From Ophiosphaerella korrae (taxonomy: Eukaryota; Ascomycota; Dothideomycetes; Pleosporales; Phaeosphaeriaceae), in the NCBI GenBank assembly GCA_028456385.1, contig JALNQF010000007.1:528314-592313 (forward strand): a stretch of DNA of 64,000 nt. Direction: 5' to 3'. Below are positions 11,525 through 22,924 of this stretch, piece by piece. The notes beneath the pieces are model-generated. The model had not been told where the DNA came from. It did no database searches and worked only from the letters and a program-made list of their open reading frames with translations. A program made the translations under genes and the position numbers. Each line of letters starts with the position of its first letter. Within the stretch, counting starts at the first letter, position 1.

Positions 11525-13271
11525 GGCGCTCTACCGGCAATTGATACTGCATTTGCGCTGGCCATCTCACTGCGAGGTAGTGGACTCAATTGCGATGCTC
11601 ATTCTGGCGGAGATGCGGCGGGATTTGCTACAGGGTCATCGTGGCTGTGTCGTGTTGGGGCGGTGAACAGGCGGGTGGGTTGGTCACGTGCTTGTCAACA
11701 AAGGCGCAGCTGCTGTGGAGACGGTCCGAGCGTCCAGGCCTTGTCTATCGCTGTGGCTGGTGACCGCGATAAGAGAACAAGCAAGCTTTCTCCTGTGCTG
11801 ATGCCTTAGGCAGTGTCTATCTAACATGTAACGTTGGAGGCGTGCGCCGAGATCCGCCCTCAGAAGATGTGCGGCACTTCGCGATTCAACCTTCTACAAT
11901 AGGAAGGAATCAAAAACCCCATCGATTGTATCGCGCACTTGCGCACATATGCACATCGTACCCCTCTCAGCCAAGACCAGGTTCTACGGAATCCGCCGGT
12001 AGTCGCCGCGATAAGTCTCACGAGATATCACCTTATTGAAAGGAACTTAATAGACAGCTAATCATAGAGTACCGTTTCTAGCATCTTTTGGAACTCGTTC
12101 AGTCATTTGACAAATTAGACCATCTTTCCATTCTCGCAGACCAACCACCAACGTGATCATGCTTTTCTTAGCTTCATTGGTTTCCAAGATATAGAATAAT
12201 ATCTTTTCTAGAAAAGACAAGTCCAGCACGCAGATCTGCACCACTATGCTATACAATCCAAAAGGATAATCGGCCATGGCCAAGGATGAATACTCCGCGC
12301 AGAACATGATGTATTTACTGTTGTTGTCGTTGTCACAGCCTTGCAACAAGTCCACAGTGCCGGTGAAGCAGTTCTTCTGGAACGCTGAAAACCCTGCATA
12401 ATACTATTGAAATACCATGGGTCGCACAATTGGCGATACCCTACCATAAATACTCATCGCCACTACCACTCGCCCGCAGGGGTTGCCATGCTGAATCCAC
12501 GTTTTCAGAGCGTACATTAACCAACTACAGCTTCTCATTAGATGTCGAGGCATTCACACATCTAACAAATCTAGTGCAGCTCATCGCTCCTGCTAGTTTT
12601 TGGTCATAGGGCAACGAGTCTTGACGGTACAATGTCTGCACAACTCAGACCTTCATCTTCACCCCAAGATGTATAGTGACATAGTAGCCATAATCATCTC
12701 GTTTACTTTGTTCCATTTCCCTCTTTGTTCTGCGATTCGTTTGATTGATCCACATACATAGTGCTGCTGCTGCCTCACAACGTCAAACGCACTGGCTCTA
12801 GCCCGACCTAGGTCCCCCTCTTGGCAGCACGACCGTCACAGAGACAGGTAGCTCCCCCCTCCCTCTGACCCGTGCACTCACTCATACCTCTTCACCTTGA
12901 ATTAGTGTTACGGCATGGCGATGTCGCCGTCCTGTCACTCCTATTCACCTCACCTTTCACAATATACGTCATATCATTGTGAATCCTATTGTTTATAGTA
13001 GCTATTGTTAATCCTATTTTACAACGTTACCACTCTCCACACCTTTCCTATTCCGTCTATATAAGCTTTTTTTTGCTTAACTTTCCCAAGCAAGCAAAAA
13101 CTATCGACCACAAGGCGTGCCAAGGGTATATACCACACCGACTTAGATCTACATATACTTACCTCTCATTAGTGCACTACCGTATCTTTCAACTTCTTCT
13201 CGACTACCAAAGTCTCACATACTCTTTCAAAACTTGCGAACACTAATTCTGTAGCCGGCCTACCCAACATC
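11525..13271. other. Intergenic: RIC1 and LPMO upstream regions, one unassigned short ORF
   Basis: 1.75 kb between two divergent genes. On the minus strand around 12405-12062 a frame with scattered Cys (QKNCFTGTVDLLQGCDND and following) looks somewhat protein-like, but it is preceded by a stop at the left and has no convincing start or signal peptide. I do not call it a gene. A TATATAA sequence at about 13058-13064 precedes the LPMO gene by about 210 bp, with a T/C-rich leader after it. Confidence 0.35.
13058..13064 (+). promoter_or_regulatory. Possible TATA box of the LPMO gene
   Basis: TATATAA lies 208 bp upstream of the LPMO start codon, followed by a pyrimidine-rich stretch and a long leader. 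Its position fits a TATA-driven, regulated secreted-enzyme gene, but the transcription start is not known. Confidence 0.4.
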
Positions 13272-14492
13272 ATGCTCACAACATCTATTCTGACCGCCTT
13301 GCTGGCGGCGGCACCTATATCCACTAATGCCCACATGTTCATGAGGAGCCCAGTCCCCTTTGGTAACCCCGACAACGGTCCCCTCTCAGGCTCGGGAAGC
13401 AACTTCCCCTGCAAAGGCGTACCCTACACTAGTACGGCAAAGAACGAATGGCCCGTTGGTTCGAAGCAGAGGATCGTTTTGGAAGGCACTGCCGTCCATG
13501 GCGGAGGATCTTGTCAGGTTTCCATTACCCTTGACAAGGCACCCTCCAAGTCGTCCAAGTGGAAGGTTATCCACTCGGTTCACGGCGGCTGCCCTCAGCC
13601 TCCCAAGGCAGGGGGCAACTATGCTGAAGGTCAGGCTACCGGGCCGCTCGGCTTTGACTTTACTATTCCCTCAGATGTTCCCAACGGCGTCTGGATTATG
13701 GCCTGGACGTGGTTCAACAAGATCGGGCAGCGTGAAATGTACATGGTCTGCGCGCCTGTCACCATCACTGGTGGAGCCACCGACCAAGCAGCATTTGACG
13801 CACTTCCCGACATGGCCGTTGCAAACATTGCTGGTCAAGGTACATGCACCACCACAGAGGGCAATGACTACATCTTCCCAAACCCAGGCAAATATGTCAC
13901 CAAAGATGAAGAGGGACCAGGCCCGTTCGTTCCGTTATGTAAAGGTGGTGCTGGTGGTGCTGCGCCAGCTCCTGGCGGTGCTCCTGCTGCTCCTGCAAAC
14001 CCAGGTGCCCCTTCACAGGCTCCTCCTGCCAACCCAGGAGTCCCAGCCGCGCCTTCAAAGACACCTACTAGCCCAGCCCCCGACAACAAACTTACCTCGA
14101 CGCTGAGGACAGTCTACACCGTCACCGCTCCATCTGGCCCTGTACCAAGTGCTGCTCCCTCCCAGTCCCCTCCTGCCGCTTCTCAAGCCCCAGCAGCACC
14201 ACCTCCAGCTCCTGCTGCTCCAAGCGCACCCCAAGCACCCGCTTCCCCAGGCACACCCGCTGTTCCCCCTGAGGCTTCTGCCGCCCCAGTCCCCGCACCC
14301 GGCGGCGCAACGGCAGGTCAAACCTGCCCCACGGATGGCGCCATCGTGTGCAGTAGCGACGGCACGCAATTCGGCATCTGCAACTTTGGCAAAGCCTTCA
14401 TGCAGGCCGTTGCAGGCGGGACCACGTGCCGCGACGGCAAGGTCGCCAAGCGCAGTCAATTCGTCACTCGCATCAGGCCTATCTACGTTTGA
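13272..14492 (+). CDS. Secreted AA11-type lytic polysaccharide monooxygenase with C-terminal Cys module
   Basis: A single exon of 406 residues. A signal peptide (residues 1-20, ending STNA) leaves His21 as the mature N-terminus, the first half of an LPMO copper histidine brace. The second His is His76 in the motif AVHGGGSCQVS, and the axial Tyr is probably Tyr157 in REMYMVCAPV. These motifs and the spacing fit the AA11 family, whose known members oxidise chitin outside the cell. From about residue 235 a Pro/Ala-rich linker runs to residue 350, then comes a short Cys-containing module (TCPTDGAIVCSSDG, GTTCRDGK) like the small modules at the ends of fungal chitin-active enzymes. No intron is visible. 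Substrate and module function are inferred from family; the exact AA family could differ. Confidence 0.82.
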   Translation: MLTTSILTALLAAAPISTNAHMFMRSPVPFGNPDNGPLSGSGSNFPCKGVPYTSTAKNEWPVGSKQRIVLEGTAVHGGGSCQVSITLDKAPSKSSKWKVIHSVHGGCPQPPKAGGNYAEGQATGPLGFDFTIPSDVPNGVWIMAWTWFNKIGQREMYMVCAPVTITGGATDQAAFDALPDMAVANIAGQGTCTTTEGNDYIFPNPGKYVTKDEEGPGPFVPLCKGGAGGAAPAPGGAPAAPANPGAPSQAPPANPGVPAAPSKTPTSPAPDNKLTSTLRTVYTVTAPSGPVPSAAPSQSPPAASQAPAAPPPAPAAPSAPQAPASPGTPAVPPEASAAPVPAPGGATAGQTCPTDGAIVCSSDGTQFGICNFGKAFMQAVAGGTTCRDGKVAKRSQFVTRIRPIYV

Positions 14493-15715
14493 ATTAGTTA
14501 TCGGGTCTAGGGATATGTCGATATGGATGAGTAGACAGGGCAGCGTGGCATGTTTCGACTACTTGATGTAGAGAGTAGCATGGCATTCACCGGTTGAGTT
14601 GGACTCTCGGCGGATATTGTATATACTTACTTGCTTGAATGAATGAATGATTTTATGAAAATGATGGGTTAGAGGTGGAGTGTGACTCAAAGTTAATGAA
14701 GTGTGACTATGTTGCGTGGTTATCCAGTGTGAAGTTTAAATTTCTTGTTTCATTGTAGTGACGTTGCAAGGAATGATGGGCACACCATCCATGTCTTCGA
14801 GCAAGTCGGTTGTGATTGGGCAAGAGAGAGTACTTCCAAGTCTATGGCATGTTACCCGATGAAGTGAAGTCCGTCCATGACGACGCGGGTGCAACAACCG
14901 ACCGACTACCGAAATTGATCTTCACTCAAACCCCCACCAAACCGCGCCAGCAAGCATGCCCAACGCCGGATCGGGCGTTGTCATAAATTCGCTCCCCCAC
15001 ACGAGCAAACCTTGGCTGCCAGGCCCGTCCTAGAGAACAGGCTACATGTCGTGCCGAAAACTTCCGAACGCTATATTTCTTCATCCTTCTATCAAAACGT
15101 GGCGTTTGTTCCGTCCACAGCGAGTAGCGTGCATACAGTTATGCAAAGCGTCGCTTAGAGCCTGGAAATGCATGGCGACTCCTAGCGAGAGATAACAAGT
15201 CGTCGCACTACATGGCAGAAGTCCCACCGGTAGATAAGTGCCATTGGGTGCCCGATGTTCGGGAAACCTATCTTCGACAAACTGCCACCTCACGCATAGC
15301 ATGAACTGTGACATACTCACCGCCTGTTTTTTTCGCTTCTCTTATTGACCGACATGTTCTGATAGGGGATGTAGCGCATTAGTGGGGTAGGTGCTGGTCG
15401 AATCGCATGCTTTGGCGGGGTAGTGTTGAGCGCACTGGAAGGCTGATTGTAACATTATTCCGGAGATGATGCACAGCGGGCTTGGAATTGAGGGCTGTGA
15501 CTTGTTTCTTCGTTTCAGTTTTGTGTTCGTAACTTCTAAACTTACTTCTGTTAATTTCGTTATCGACATAAGAGCGAGCTTCATGAATCCTAAAGTGCGC
15601 TTTCGACGCCGTGATAAGATTCGACTAACTTAGAACAGACCTTCACTTTAAAGCGGCTCCTTCGATTTGAGTGGTTATATACGTGTGAGGAATCGCATCC
15701 AGGGCAAGAGAAGGC
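14493..15715. other. Intergenic, no gene seen
   Basis: 1.2 kb between the LPMO and the dehydrogenase genes. It has a short GAAT microsatellite at about 14636-14650 and only chance ORFs. The right end should hold the dehydrogenase promoter. Confidence 0.4.
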
Positions 15716-17411
15716 ATGAGACCCAAAGTCTTACTACTAGGCCGCATTGCACAGTAAGTGTTTCTGGGCCAGCGCTGTCTTGGGCGTCTGAATCCCTTGT
15801 TCTTTCAAATTCAACAATGTGGTGTCTTCGGATAGCTCAAGGTTGATCCTGCCACTAGCTGATCAAGTCGCTGACCAACAGTGCCACAAATTCATGGAAG
15901 TCGCTATCCTCTCTCGCCGAATTGGTCGAGTCGCGAGCCCGAAACCGCGCCGAGTTCACCGAAGAATGTAGCAAAGGAGAATTCGAAAATTTACTGGTAA
16001 TATATCGGACCTTTGAGAGTGTTGATATAACGGGGCGATTCGATGAGGAAATGATCAGTTCGCTACCAGCGAGTGTGAAGTTTATCTGTCACAATGGTAT
16101 GACCAAATTTATTACCCCTTTCTGTTCCTGCTGGATTCGGTCGCTGTAGACGGCTAAATAGAACCGCAACCATAGTACATCTTGAGTCGAACGAGTTAGC
16201 CTGCTTACCTATGACAATCCAGGTGCTGGATACGATCAAGTTGACGTTCATGCTTGCTCAAAACGAGGTATTAGGTTATCTAACACACCGGATATCGTCA
16301 GCGATTCGACCGCCGACACGGCTATGTTTCTTATACTTGGAGCAATTCGGCGATTGAACATGCCCATTACGACGCTTCGAGAAGGAAAATGGCGTGGGTA
16401 TCAACAGCCCCCTCTTGGTCATAACCCCCGAGATAAGACCCTTGGTATCCTAGGCATGGGTGGAATCGGGCAAAATCTGAGCAAAAAAGCTGAGGCTTTT
16501 GGGATGCGGATCATCTACCACAACCGTTCACGACTCAGTAAAGAGAAAGCTGGAGCCGCAGAATACGTGACATTTGAGGACCTGCTGGAACAAAGCGACG
16601 TCGTGAGCGTTAATCTTCCCCTGAATGTGAGTGATGATTGTCACATGAACTAGATGCCGTGTTCACAATCGCCTAAACGCGTTCGTAGTTCAATCTTAGA
16701 GTGTTCTAAAGCTGACGTAAGAGAAGGCAGAAACACGGCATATGGTTTCTACGCACGAGTTCAGCCAGATGAAAGACGGCGTCGTGATCGTGAACACTGC
16801 GCGAGGCGCCGTCATAGATGAAGGAGCCCTTGTCAAAGCATTAGATAACGGCAAAGTTGCATCCGCTGGATTAGATGTCTATGAAGATGAGCCTAACATC
16901 CATTCGGGCCTGGTATCAAATCCGCACGTGCTGCTGCTGCCGCATATGGGCACATGGACTGTAGAGGTGAGTTACAAGAATCTACTCCTTGCTCCGTGGC
17001 GTTGATTTCCCCCGTTTCTCGACAACGTTCGAGTCGAGGCTGCAGTGCATGCACTACAGTTCGCCGTGTGGTGCAAAACGTCAGAGACGTGGTATCCATT
17101 ACGGTAGGGTTGCAATACATTTCGTAGCGCGTATAGCATCAACATATTGTGTGGGAACACGGATGCGTGGTGAAGGCCTCGGAAGTTGTTCAGCTAGACT
17201 AGCAGGTCGCACCTTCCTCATCGCATTTCCTGGCGTCTCTCGTTTGTTTCGCCTGCTTCCAACAGGAAGGAGCCACTAAGAAGTTCAGATGAGCTGACTA
17301 CGTGAGCAGACGCAAGCGGCCATGGAGGAGAAGACCATCTCCAACGTACGATCAGCACTTGAGACTGGGGCGTTGAGGAATACTGTGCCAGAGCAGGCTG
17401 GCTTGTGCTGA
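15716..17411 (+). CDS. NAD(P)-dependent D-2-hydroxyacid dehydrogenase (glyoxylate/hydroxypyruvate reductase type)
   Basis: Five exons: 15716-15753, 15882-16096, 16223-16626, 16727-16966 and 17310-17411, totalling 332 residues. It begins MRPKVLLLG. The Rossmann motif GMGGIG is near residue 160, the catalytic Arg lies in NTARGAVIDE (about 242), the Glu in VYEDEP (about 270) and the His in LLPHMGTW (about 290). These are the signature residues of the family that interconverts 2-oxoacids and D-2-hydroxyacids using NAD(P)H. The closest style is the cytosolic glyoxylate reductase group; the natural substrate cannot be told. Introns 1-3 are 128, 126 and 100 nt, but the last is 343 nt, unusually long here. 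Reading frame and length stay correct across all junctions, so the model is well supported. Confidence 0.88.
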
Positions 17412-20400
17412 ATGCTTGGAAGATGGTGCTGAAGAGAGCAGGCAGAGGCGCTGATCGGTAGCCACTTGAGCTAATGCCCAGCATTTATAAACTGTAGACT
17501 AGATGGGCTTGTGAAAATAAGGCATTCCTCCTGTACGTCTGGAGTTTAGTTTAGATTGCTCACTTGGCCATAGTATGAGTGCTCATGTGTGCTTCAGAAA
17601 GCGACCAAGGGCACTTACAGTCCCGAACTGCAAACCCAGTGCAGAATTATAGCAGCGCTGTCCTATATGACCACCTGTTTGAGCAAAGCAAGGCATCCTA
17701 CCCAGGAATGAAACCGAGACGATGGTGTGGGAGCTGGTCAAGGTGGTCGGCAATCTACAGCAAGCGAAGGTACGGCAAGGCTAGCCGTCTTGCTGCACCC
17801 CTTTTCTGCGCATGCCCCTCACATGTGAATTGGGAGTGCGTGGGAAGGATGACTGTATCGCAGGCCACATGAGTTGTGAGTCGCGGCGCGTCTCGTCCTG
17901 TTGACTTTACCGCAAGCGGCAAGTGCAAGGCACAAAGGAAAATAACGGCAGTGACATGCCAATCACAGAATAGAGATAATCTCGAGTGCGAGCTTCTTCC
18001 TTGTGTGCATCCACTTGTGTCACCGCCTCTGCTGTCCGCTTTGAAAAGACATGTCCTAAACAGGATATGGCAGGCAGAAACCAGAGACAAAAAGGGTGCA
18101 TGCGGCTGAAGTAGTTGGCGACGTATATGCGAAACATTCGCTTCCCGATAGAACCGCCGGAACGGAAATGGAAGGACACGTCAACCCTGATGGTTGTGAC
18201 GCTGTTCCTGAGCTGGGGGCGGCAGGATGCGCATGTCGCTCGGTTGGCGCTTCTACACGGTTCGAAGAATCTTCCATACGTTGGCTTGCTGGGGCATCCT
18301 TGAACTTCGCTTTGCACCGGTCGTCCTATCATCATTAAGCGAGGAATCTCAAATGGACCTCACCTCGAGGATGCCGAGTGCAGTTCTGCAATTGTGGGCC
18401 GGAAGTCGGCAGCAGGACGATTGAGCAGTCGATGTTAGGTCAGGGTGACTTGTCCACGGTGACACGAACCGGATCGACATGCACCTTGGACTCAGCCCTG
18501 CTTCCAGGGTCTGCACTCGTGCGACTCATCACTAGCAGCCCATTCATCGTGCACCATACAGATGTGTATTGGAGGCCGGCCAACACGCCATCAGATCAAT
18601 CTGGCTGGCAACAGCATGTGCTACATTGGACAGACAATATACGACAACAGCGTGACTAGAGGCTTTCCAGTCCTGTCTGGTCATTGGGACGAGGCCAAAG
18701 TGGTCGAAGGCAGTCACAGCACACGACCGAAACCCAGCATCGGGGTCATTATCACAAACATGGCGGGTGTCGACTTCCGCATGAGCGGGCTTCTGCCTAA
18801 TGATGTTGCTACACGCAGTGGTTGCACTCGATGTCGGTCAGACAATGGCAGTAGCGGCGGTACGCGGTGATTTAACCGTTGATAGGTTTCAGTAGCACAA
18901 AGCCCGTCGCCGGCACTCAGGCTGAGTCTGGTAGCAACAAGGGAGCAACGGCGTTGGGACGGAGCAAGTGTTGCTCATATGCAGCGCTGTGGTGGCTGGG
19001 AGCTGAGGCTGCACTTGATATCGGCGCTGACGGGTAAATAGGAAGGGAAATGAGAGTGCACCACGGAGATTTACATCGCGCCTTGTCAGCATGCTCTCTG
19101 ATATGACAGTACGCGTCGTTTGGCGAGGGCAAGGGAAACCGGGCCGGGCGTTGCAGCAAAAGTTTGGTCGATGCGCGTGTGCCCAATCATCCAAAGCAGC
19201 GATGAGGTCATGATGGCAGCGGGCGCAATGCTTGAGGGTGCGGCGCACGTTATCCAAGCTGGGCGTCTGGAACGATCTGCGCGCTATCCGCGAAGCGAGA
19301 CGGCCCAGCGCCAGCGAGGGAGCAGCAGGGAGCAGCAGGCAGGGAGTTGTGACTTGGATGATTTCACGGCCAGGACCAAAGGAGGGCGCGCAAAGCGTTA
19401 GGGAAGACAGGCTGTGGCCAGGGTTGGACTGCAGCAATCAGCCTTAATCAAATCTGCCTGGCCGCGACGCAAAGGGAGCACAACACGTCCAGAGCCGGGC
19501 GCGCCTTGCTGCATGGACTGTGCTACATGGCGAACCAGTGCAGCGCGTCCACCAGCGACGGGACGAGAGGGAGGGAGGGAGGGTGCATGACAGTTTGGCC
19601 GGCAAAGACAGGCAGGCAATAGCACCAGGCAGGCTATTAGGTACTGCGTGGGAGGGGAGGGGAGGGGAGGGAGCGCCGCATCGACGCTGATTGCAGGAAG
19701 AACCGGGGGCGGAGGACATGCGAAGGCTCACGTGACAGGGGCAGGCCCTAGTTTCTCTCTTTCTCTTTTGCAGTTCCGCAGCGCCATTCGCCATTCGCGC
19801 TGCTAGTCGTTCACGCTCGCCGCTCACCATTCACCATTCACTGCACCTGTCCACCCCCCTCCAGACGCCTGCGTTGGCGGAGATTCCGTGCGCCCAGCCA
19901 GCATCTGCCAGCCAGCACCCAGCACCCAGCACCCAGCATCCAGCTCCCGAGCTTGCTAAGCGCAACAGCGGGACGAGCAGAACCGGGGGCTATTCAAGCG
20001 AGCCAACACTAGTCGAGGTGAGCACAGCGCAGGCAGGTTAGCGATGCCCTGCCCTCCCCCAGTCCCAGCACCGTTCACCGTCAGTGTCGTCCATCGCGCG
20101 GCGCACTGCCACGTCCAGGACCTGCTCAAGGCGGCTAGCAGCTGCTATCTTGCCATGCCCATGTCTGGCCCGCATTCTTGACGTGTTTTTCGAGAGGCAC
20201 GGCGCTGCACGGCGCTCGCGGCCTGCACCTCCTCTGCGTCTGCTTCGGTCCTTATTCTTATTGCTTGTTGCCATTCACGCCATTCACGCCATTTTCTTCC
20301 TGCCCTGCCTCAGCCTAGTACCTCCTAGTAACCACCTACATTCCCAGCACTGACTTGCAGCCGTGCAGCACACGGAGCCCATCCCCTGCCGCTAGCTCCG

Positions 20401-20574
20401 CCAACACGCCTCGGCCGCTCGCCAACTGTGCATCCCTACCCCGTCCCTCTCCATCGCTGCTTCTTCTAGCGAGATACCTACATACTACCGTCGCCTACCC
20501 GAGCCCGTCGTCGACAATTCCCAATTCTTCCTGCCAGCCTGCGCTGCGCCTGGGCGGCCTCATAGTGTTGGCCC
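17412..20574. other. Long gene-free region with low-complexity DNA upstream of the Zn2Cys6 gene
   Basis: 3.16 kb without a recognisable gene on either strand. From about 19.3 kb it becomes G-, C- and simple-repeat-rich: runs of GGGA around 19561-19583 and GGGGA around 19651-19672, repeated CCAGCAC units around 19911-19945, and repeated CATTCACGC around 20270-20290. This pattern and the distance suggest a long 5' leader and regulatory region for the transcription factor at 20575, which is inference. Confidence 0.4.
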
Positions 20575-22924
20575 ATGTCACACGAATTTACTACCCAGAT
20601 CCATTCTGGGCCATATTCGCCCGCCCCATCCCACTTTTCGCAATCCAGCATGGCGGATCCGAACGTCCAGCAGTTAACTAGACAGCAGCAGCCGGCTGCC
20701 TATCCTTCACCACACTCTTATCCCTCGCCTTCCATGCAGCCCACCTACACCTATCCGCCACCCCAAGGCCAGCAGAGTAATGAACCCTACCGAGCATCTC
20801 CACAGGGCACCAACGTGTCGCTGCCGCCGCTCAACCTGCCGCCAATACGCCTGCAAGACGGACAGCAACCGCCACCACCGCAACCTCAGCAGCCCCAGCA
20901 GTCCATGACCTCTTCGTTGCCACCCCCGCCGCACGGCATGCCGCAGTACTATTCTCACCAGGCGCATCCGCATCAGCACCCCCAGCCTGGCCAGCCCATG
21001 ATGGCCAACATGGGCCCTGCTCAGTTCAACAGCGCGATGCGATACCAATTGCCGCCCCAGCATGGCGATCAGCGAGTCTTGTCCGGTGGTCGCCACAAGA
21101 AGGAGATCAAACGCCGCACCAAGACCGGGTGCTTGACGTGTCGCAAACGGAGAATAAAGGTGAGCGCATCGTCCATCTCTAGTTTTAACTCTGTAAACCT
21201 GTGCTGTGCACCTTGTCCAGCTTCATCGGTTGATTGGTCGACGCGACGCGTTGCGCTCCCGTGGTCAGAAATAACCGAGCCACCATTGAAGCGAGCGACC
21301 CAAGACCTGCCAATCTTTATAATAACCTCACATGTTGACCTTACACATGCGCTAACACACCCCTCTCCAGTGCGACGAAGCCCATCCCATGTGCAGAAAT
21401 TGTCAAAAGAGCAAACGCGAATGTCTAGGCTACGACCCCATTTTCAAACAGCAACCCGGCCCAGCACAGATACAGCCCGCTCCCAATTCTGCCCCAGTAC
21501 CGCATTCAACCGCCCCGTCGCCTGCCCCCGCGCCGCCCGCTTCTTCCACATACAGCCAGAGCCCTGTGCCCCAAGGGTACGCTCCAGCCTCGTCCTCAGG
21601 ATACGCTCCTGCTGCATCCGCAACCAGCGGAGCCCATGCGCCAGAGAACTTCAATGCCATTGACCCTGCTTTAGCTGCTCCGCCTGGACAAGGAATGCAC
21701 TCTGGCCAACCGTCCTACAACGGTCTGCATAATATGGACCCTGCGATAAGGGGACCGCCAGGCGCAAACCCATATACACCAGCACTCGAGCCAGTCAGAG
21801 GTTAGTACCGATCATTGTTGCCTGGCAGAGGGCACCAAACACTTTGGATGGCCATTGAGTGGATAGTGCCAACGCTTCACTTCAATATGCTAGTTCCTCT
21901 CTAAGATATCGGTGGCCATATTGACCCCATCTCTTGAGTAGGCCACGGTTTGTTGTAGCCGGATGCCTCGTCATTGTCTAACCAAAGTGTTTGGGACTCT
22001 CTGCCTAATCTTGCCAATAATGTTTGCCTAGTCACATGCGCTAATCGTCAACTAGGGAAAGCATTGACCATGGCTGACATATTCGGTATCTGTAACCATA
22101 GCCCACCAGAGGTCCCTACTAGACTCACACCCATACCCCGTGAAGTAAACGAAGATTTCACAAAGATATTCGCCAACGACTACTGCCAAGGGCTTGATGT
22201 TATGTTACAGACAACCTGGTTCACCACAAACGATAATGCGCTGAACAGGGTTTTCTCCGACCGTGCGTTGCATGAGGAAGCCGCCTATTTTACTGAGTGT
22301 ATGAGAACAAAATCACACACAGGTGACATGGCAGGTGTCTTTAGCCAAGAGGCTCGTCTCATCTGGCACTTGTTAGGAACCTGCAAACACCCATCACCTT
22401 CTACCAACGGCATGCACGCATCTACGCACCCCGCTGACAACGACGATTTGACTTTAAGAGAAGCACGAGCACGATTTGACGTCCTAGAATGTCTTCTTAC
22501 GAATCAGAATCTGTCACCAAATCCGCTACGCCAGTTATCGTACCCTGCTGATCTTCCAGACACCAAGAAGTCCGAAATAGACTTTTGGTTGCATCTCGGC
22601 GATTTCGTTCAGTACTCTGGCGCTGAAAATGCGCCTCAAGGTGCCACCGACTACGCACTCGGCATTATGCGTAGCGTATTGCAGGTCCAGGAGGTCCGCG
22701 ATGCTATCTATTCCATTGCGATTGCGCGCCACTGTGGCAGTCGAACAGCAGGATTCCCCAACGCATTACCGCCAGTTGTCAATCAGGCTGATGACAGCGA
22801 CCTGAATAAGCTTGTTGTTGCTATGTCTTTCATCAGCCATGAGAGCCGACAGGGCTCGCAGCAAGTTCTCGCTCGCATCTGTGACATGGCAATGCTGTCC
22901 TGGGCAGTAGCAAGATCGCCCTGA
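20575..22924 (+). CDS. Zn2Cys6 fungal transcription factor
   Basis: Three exons, 20575-21159, 21371-21800 and 22056-22924, give 627 residues. The N-terminal 175 residues are Pro/Gln-rich and disordered. The binuclear zinc cluster has the classical spacing C-x2-C-x6-C-x6-C-x2-C-x6-C at Cys186, 189, 196, 203, 206 and 213, preceded by basic GGRHKKEIKRRTKTG. Intron 1 (211 nt) cuts the cluster just before its third Cys. After a second Pro/Ser/Ala-rich stretch, exon 3 encodes a helical C-terminal domain of the fungal regulator type (LTMADIFGICNH, QTTWFTTND). It is a DNA-binding regulator in the nucleus; targets are unknown. The second junction (intron 255 nt, acceptor actag) is less certain than the first, though the frame is kept. 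A start at Met26 (20650) is also possible. Confidence 0.85.

Noticed and set aside
12062..12447. Cys-containing frame on the minus strand, possible secreted protein
   Set aside because: A stop lies just upstream, no signal peptide or start could be joined by a believable intron.
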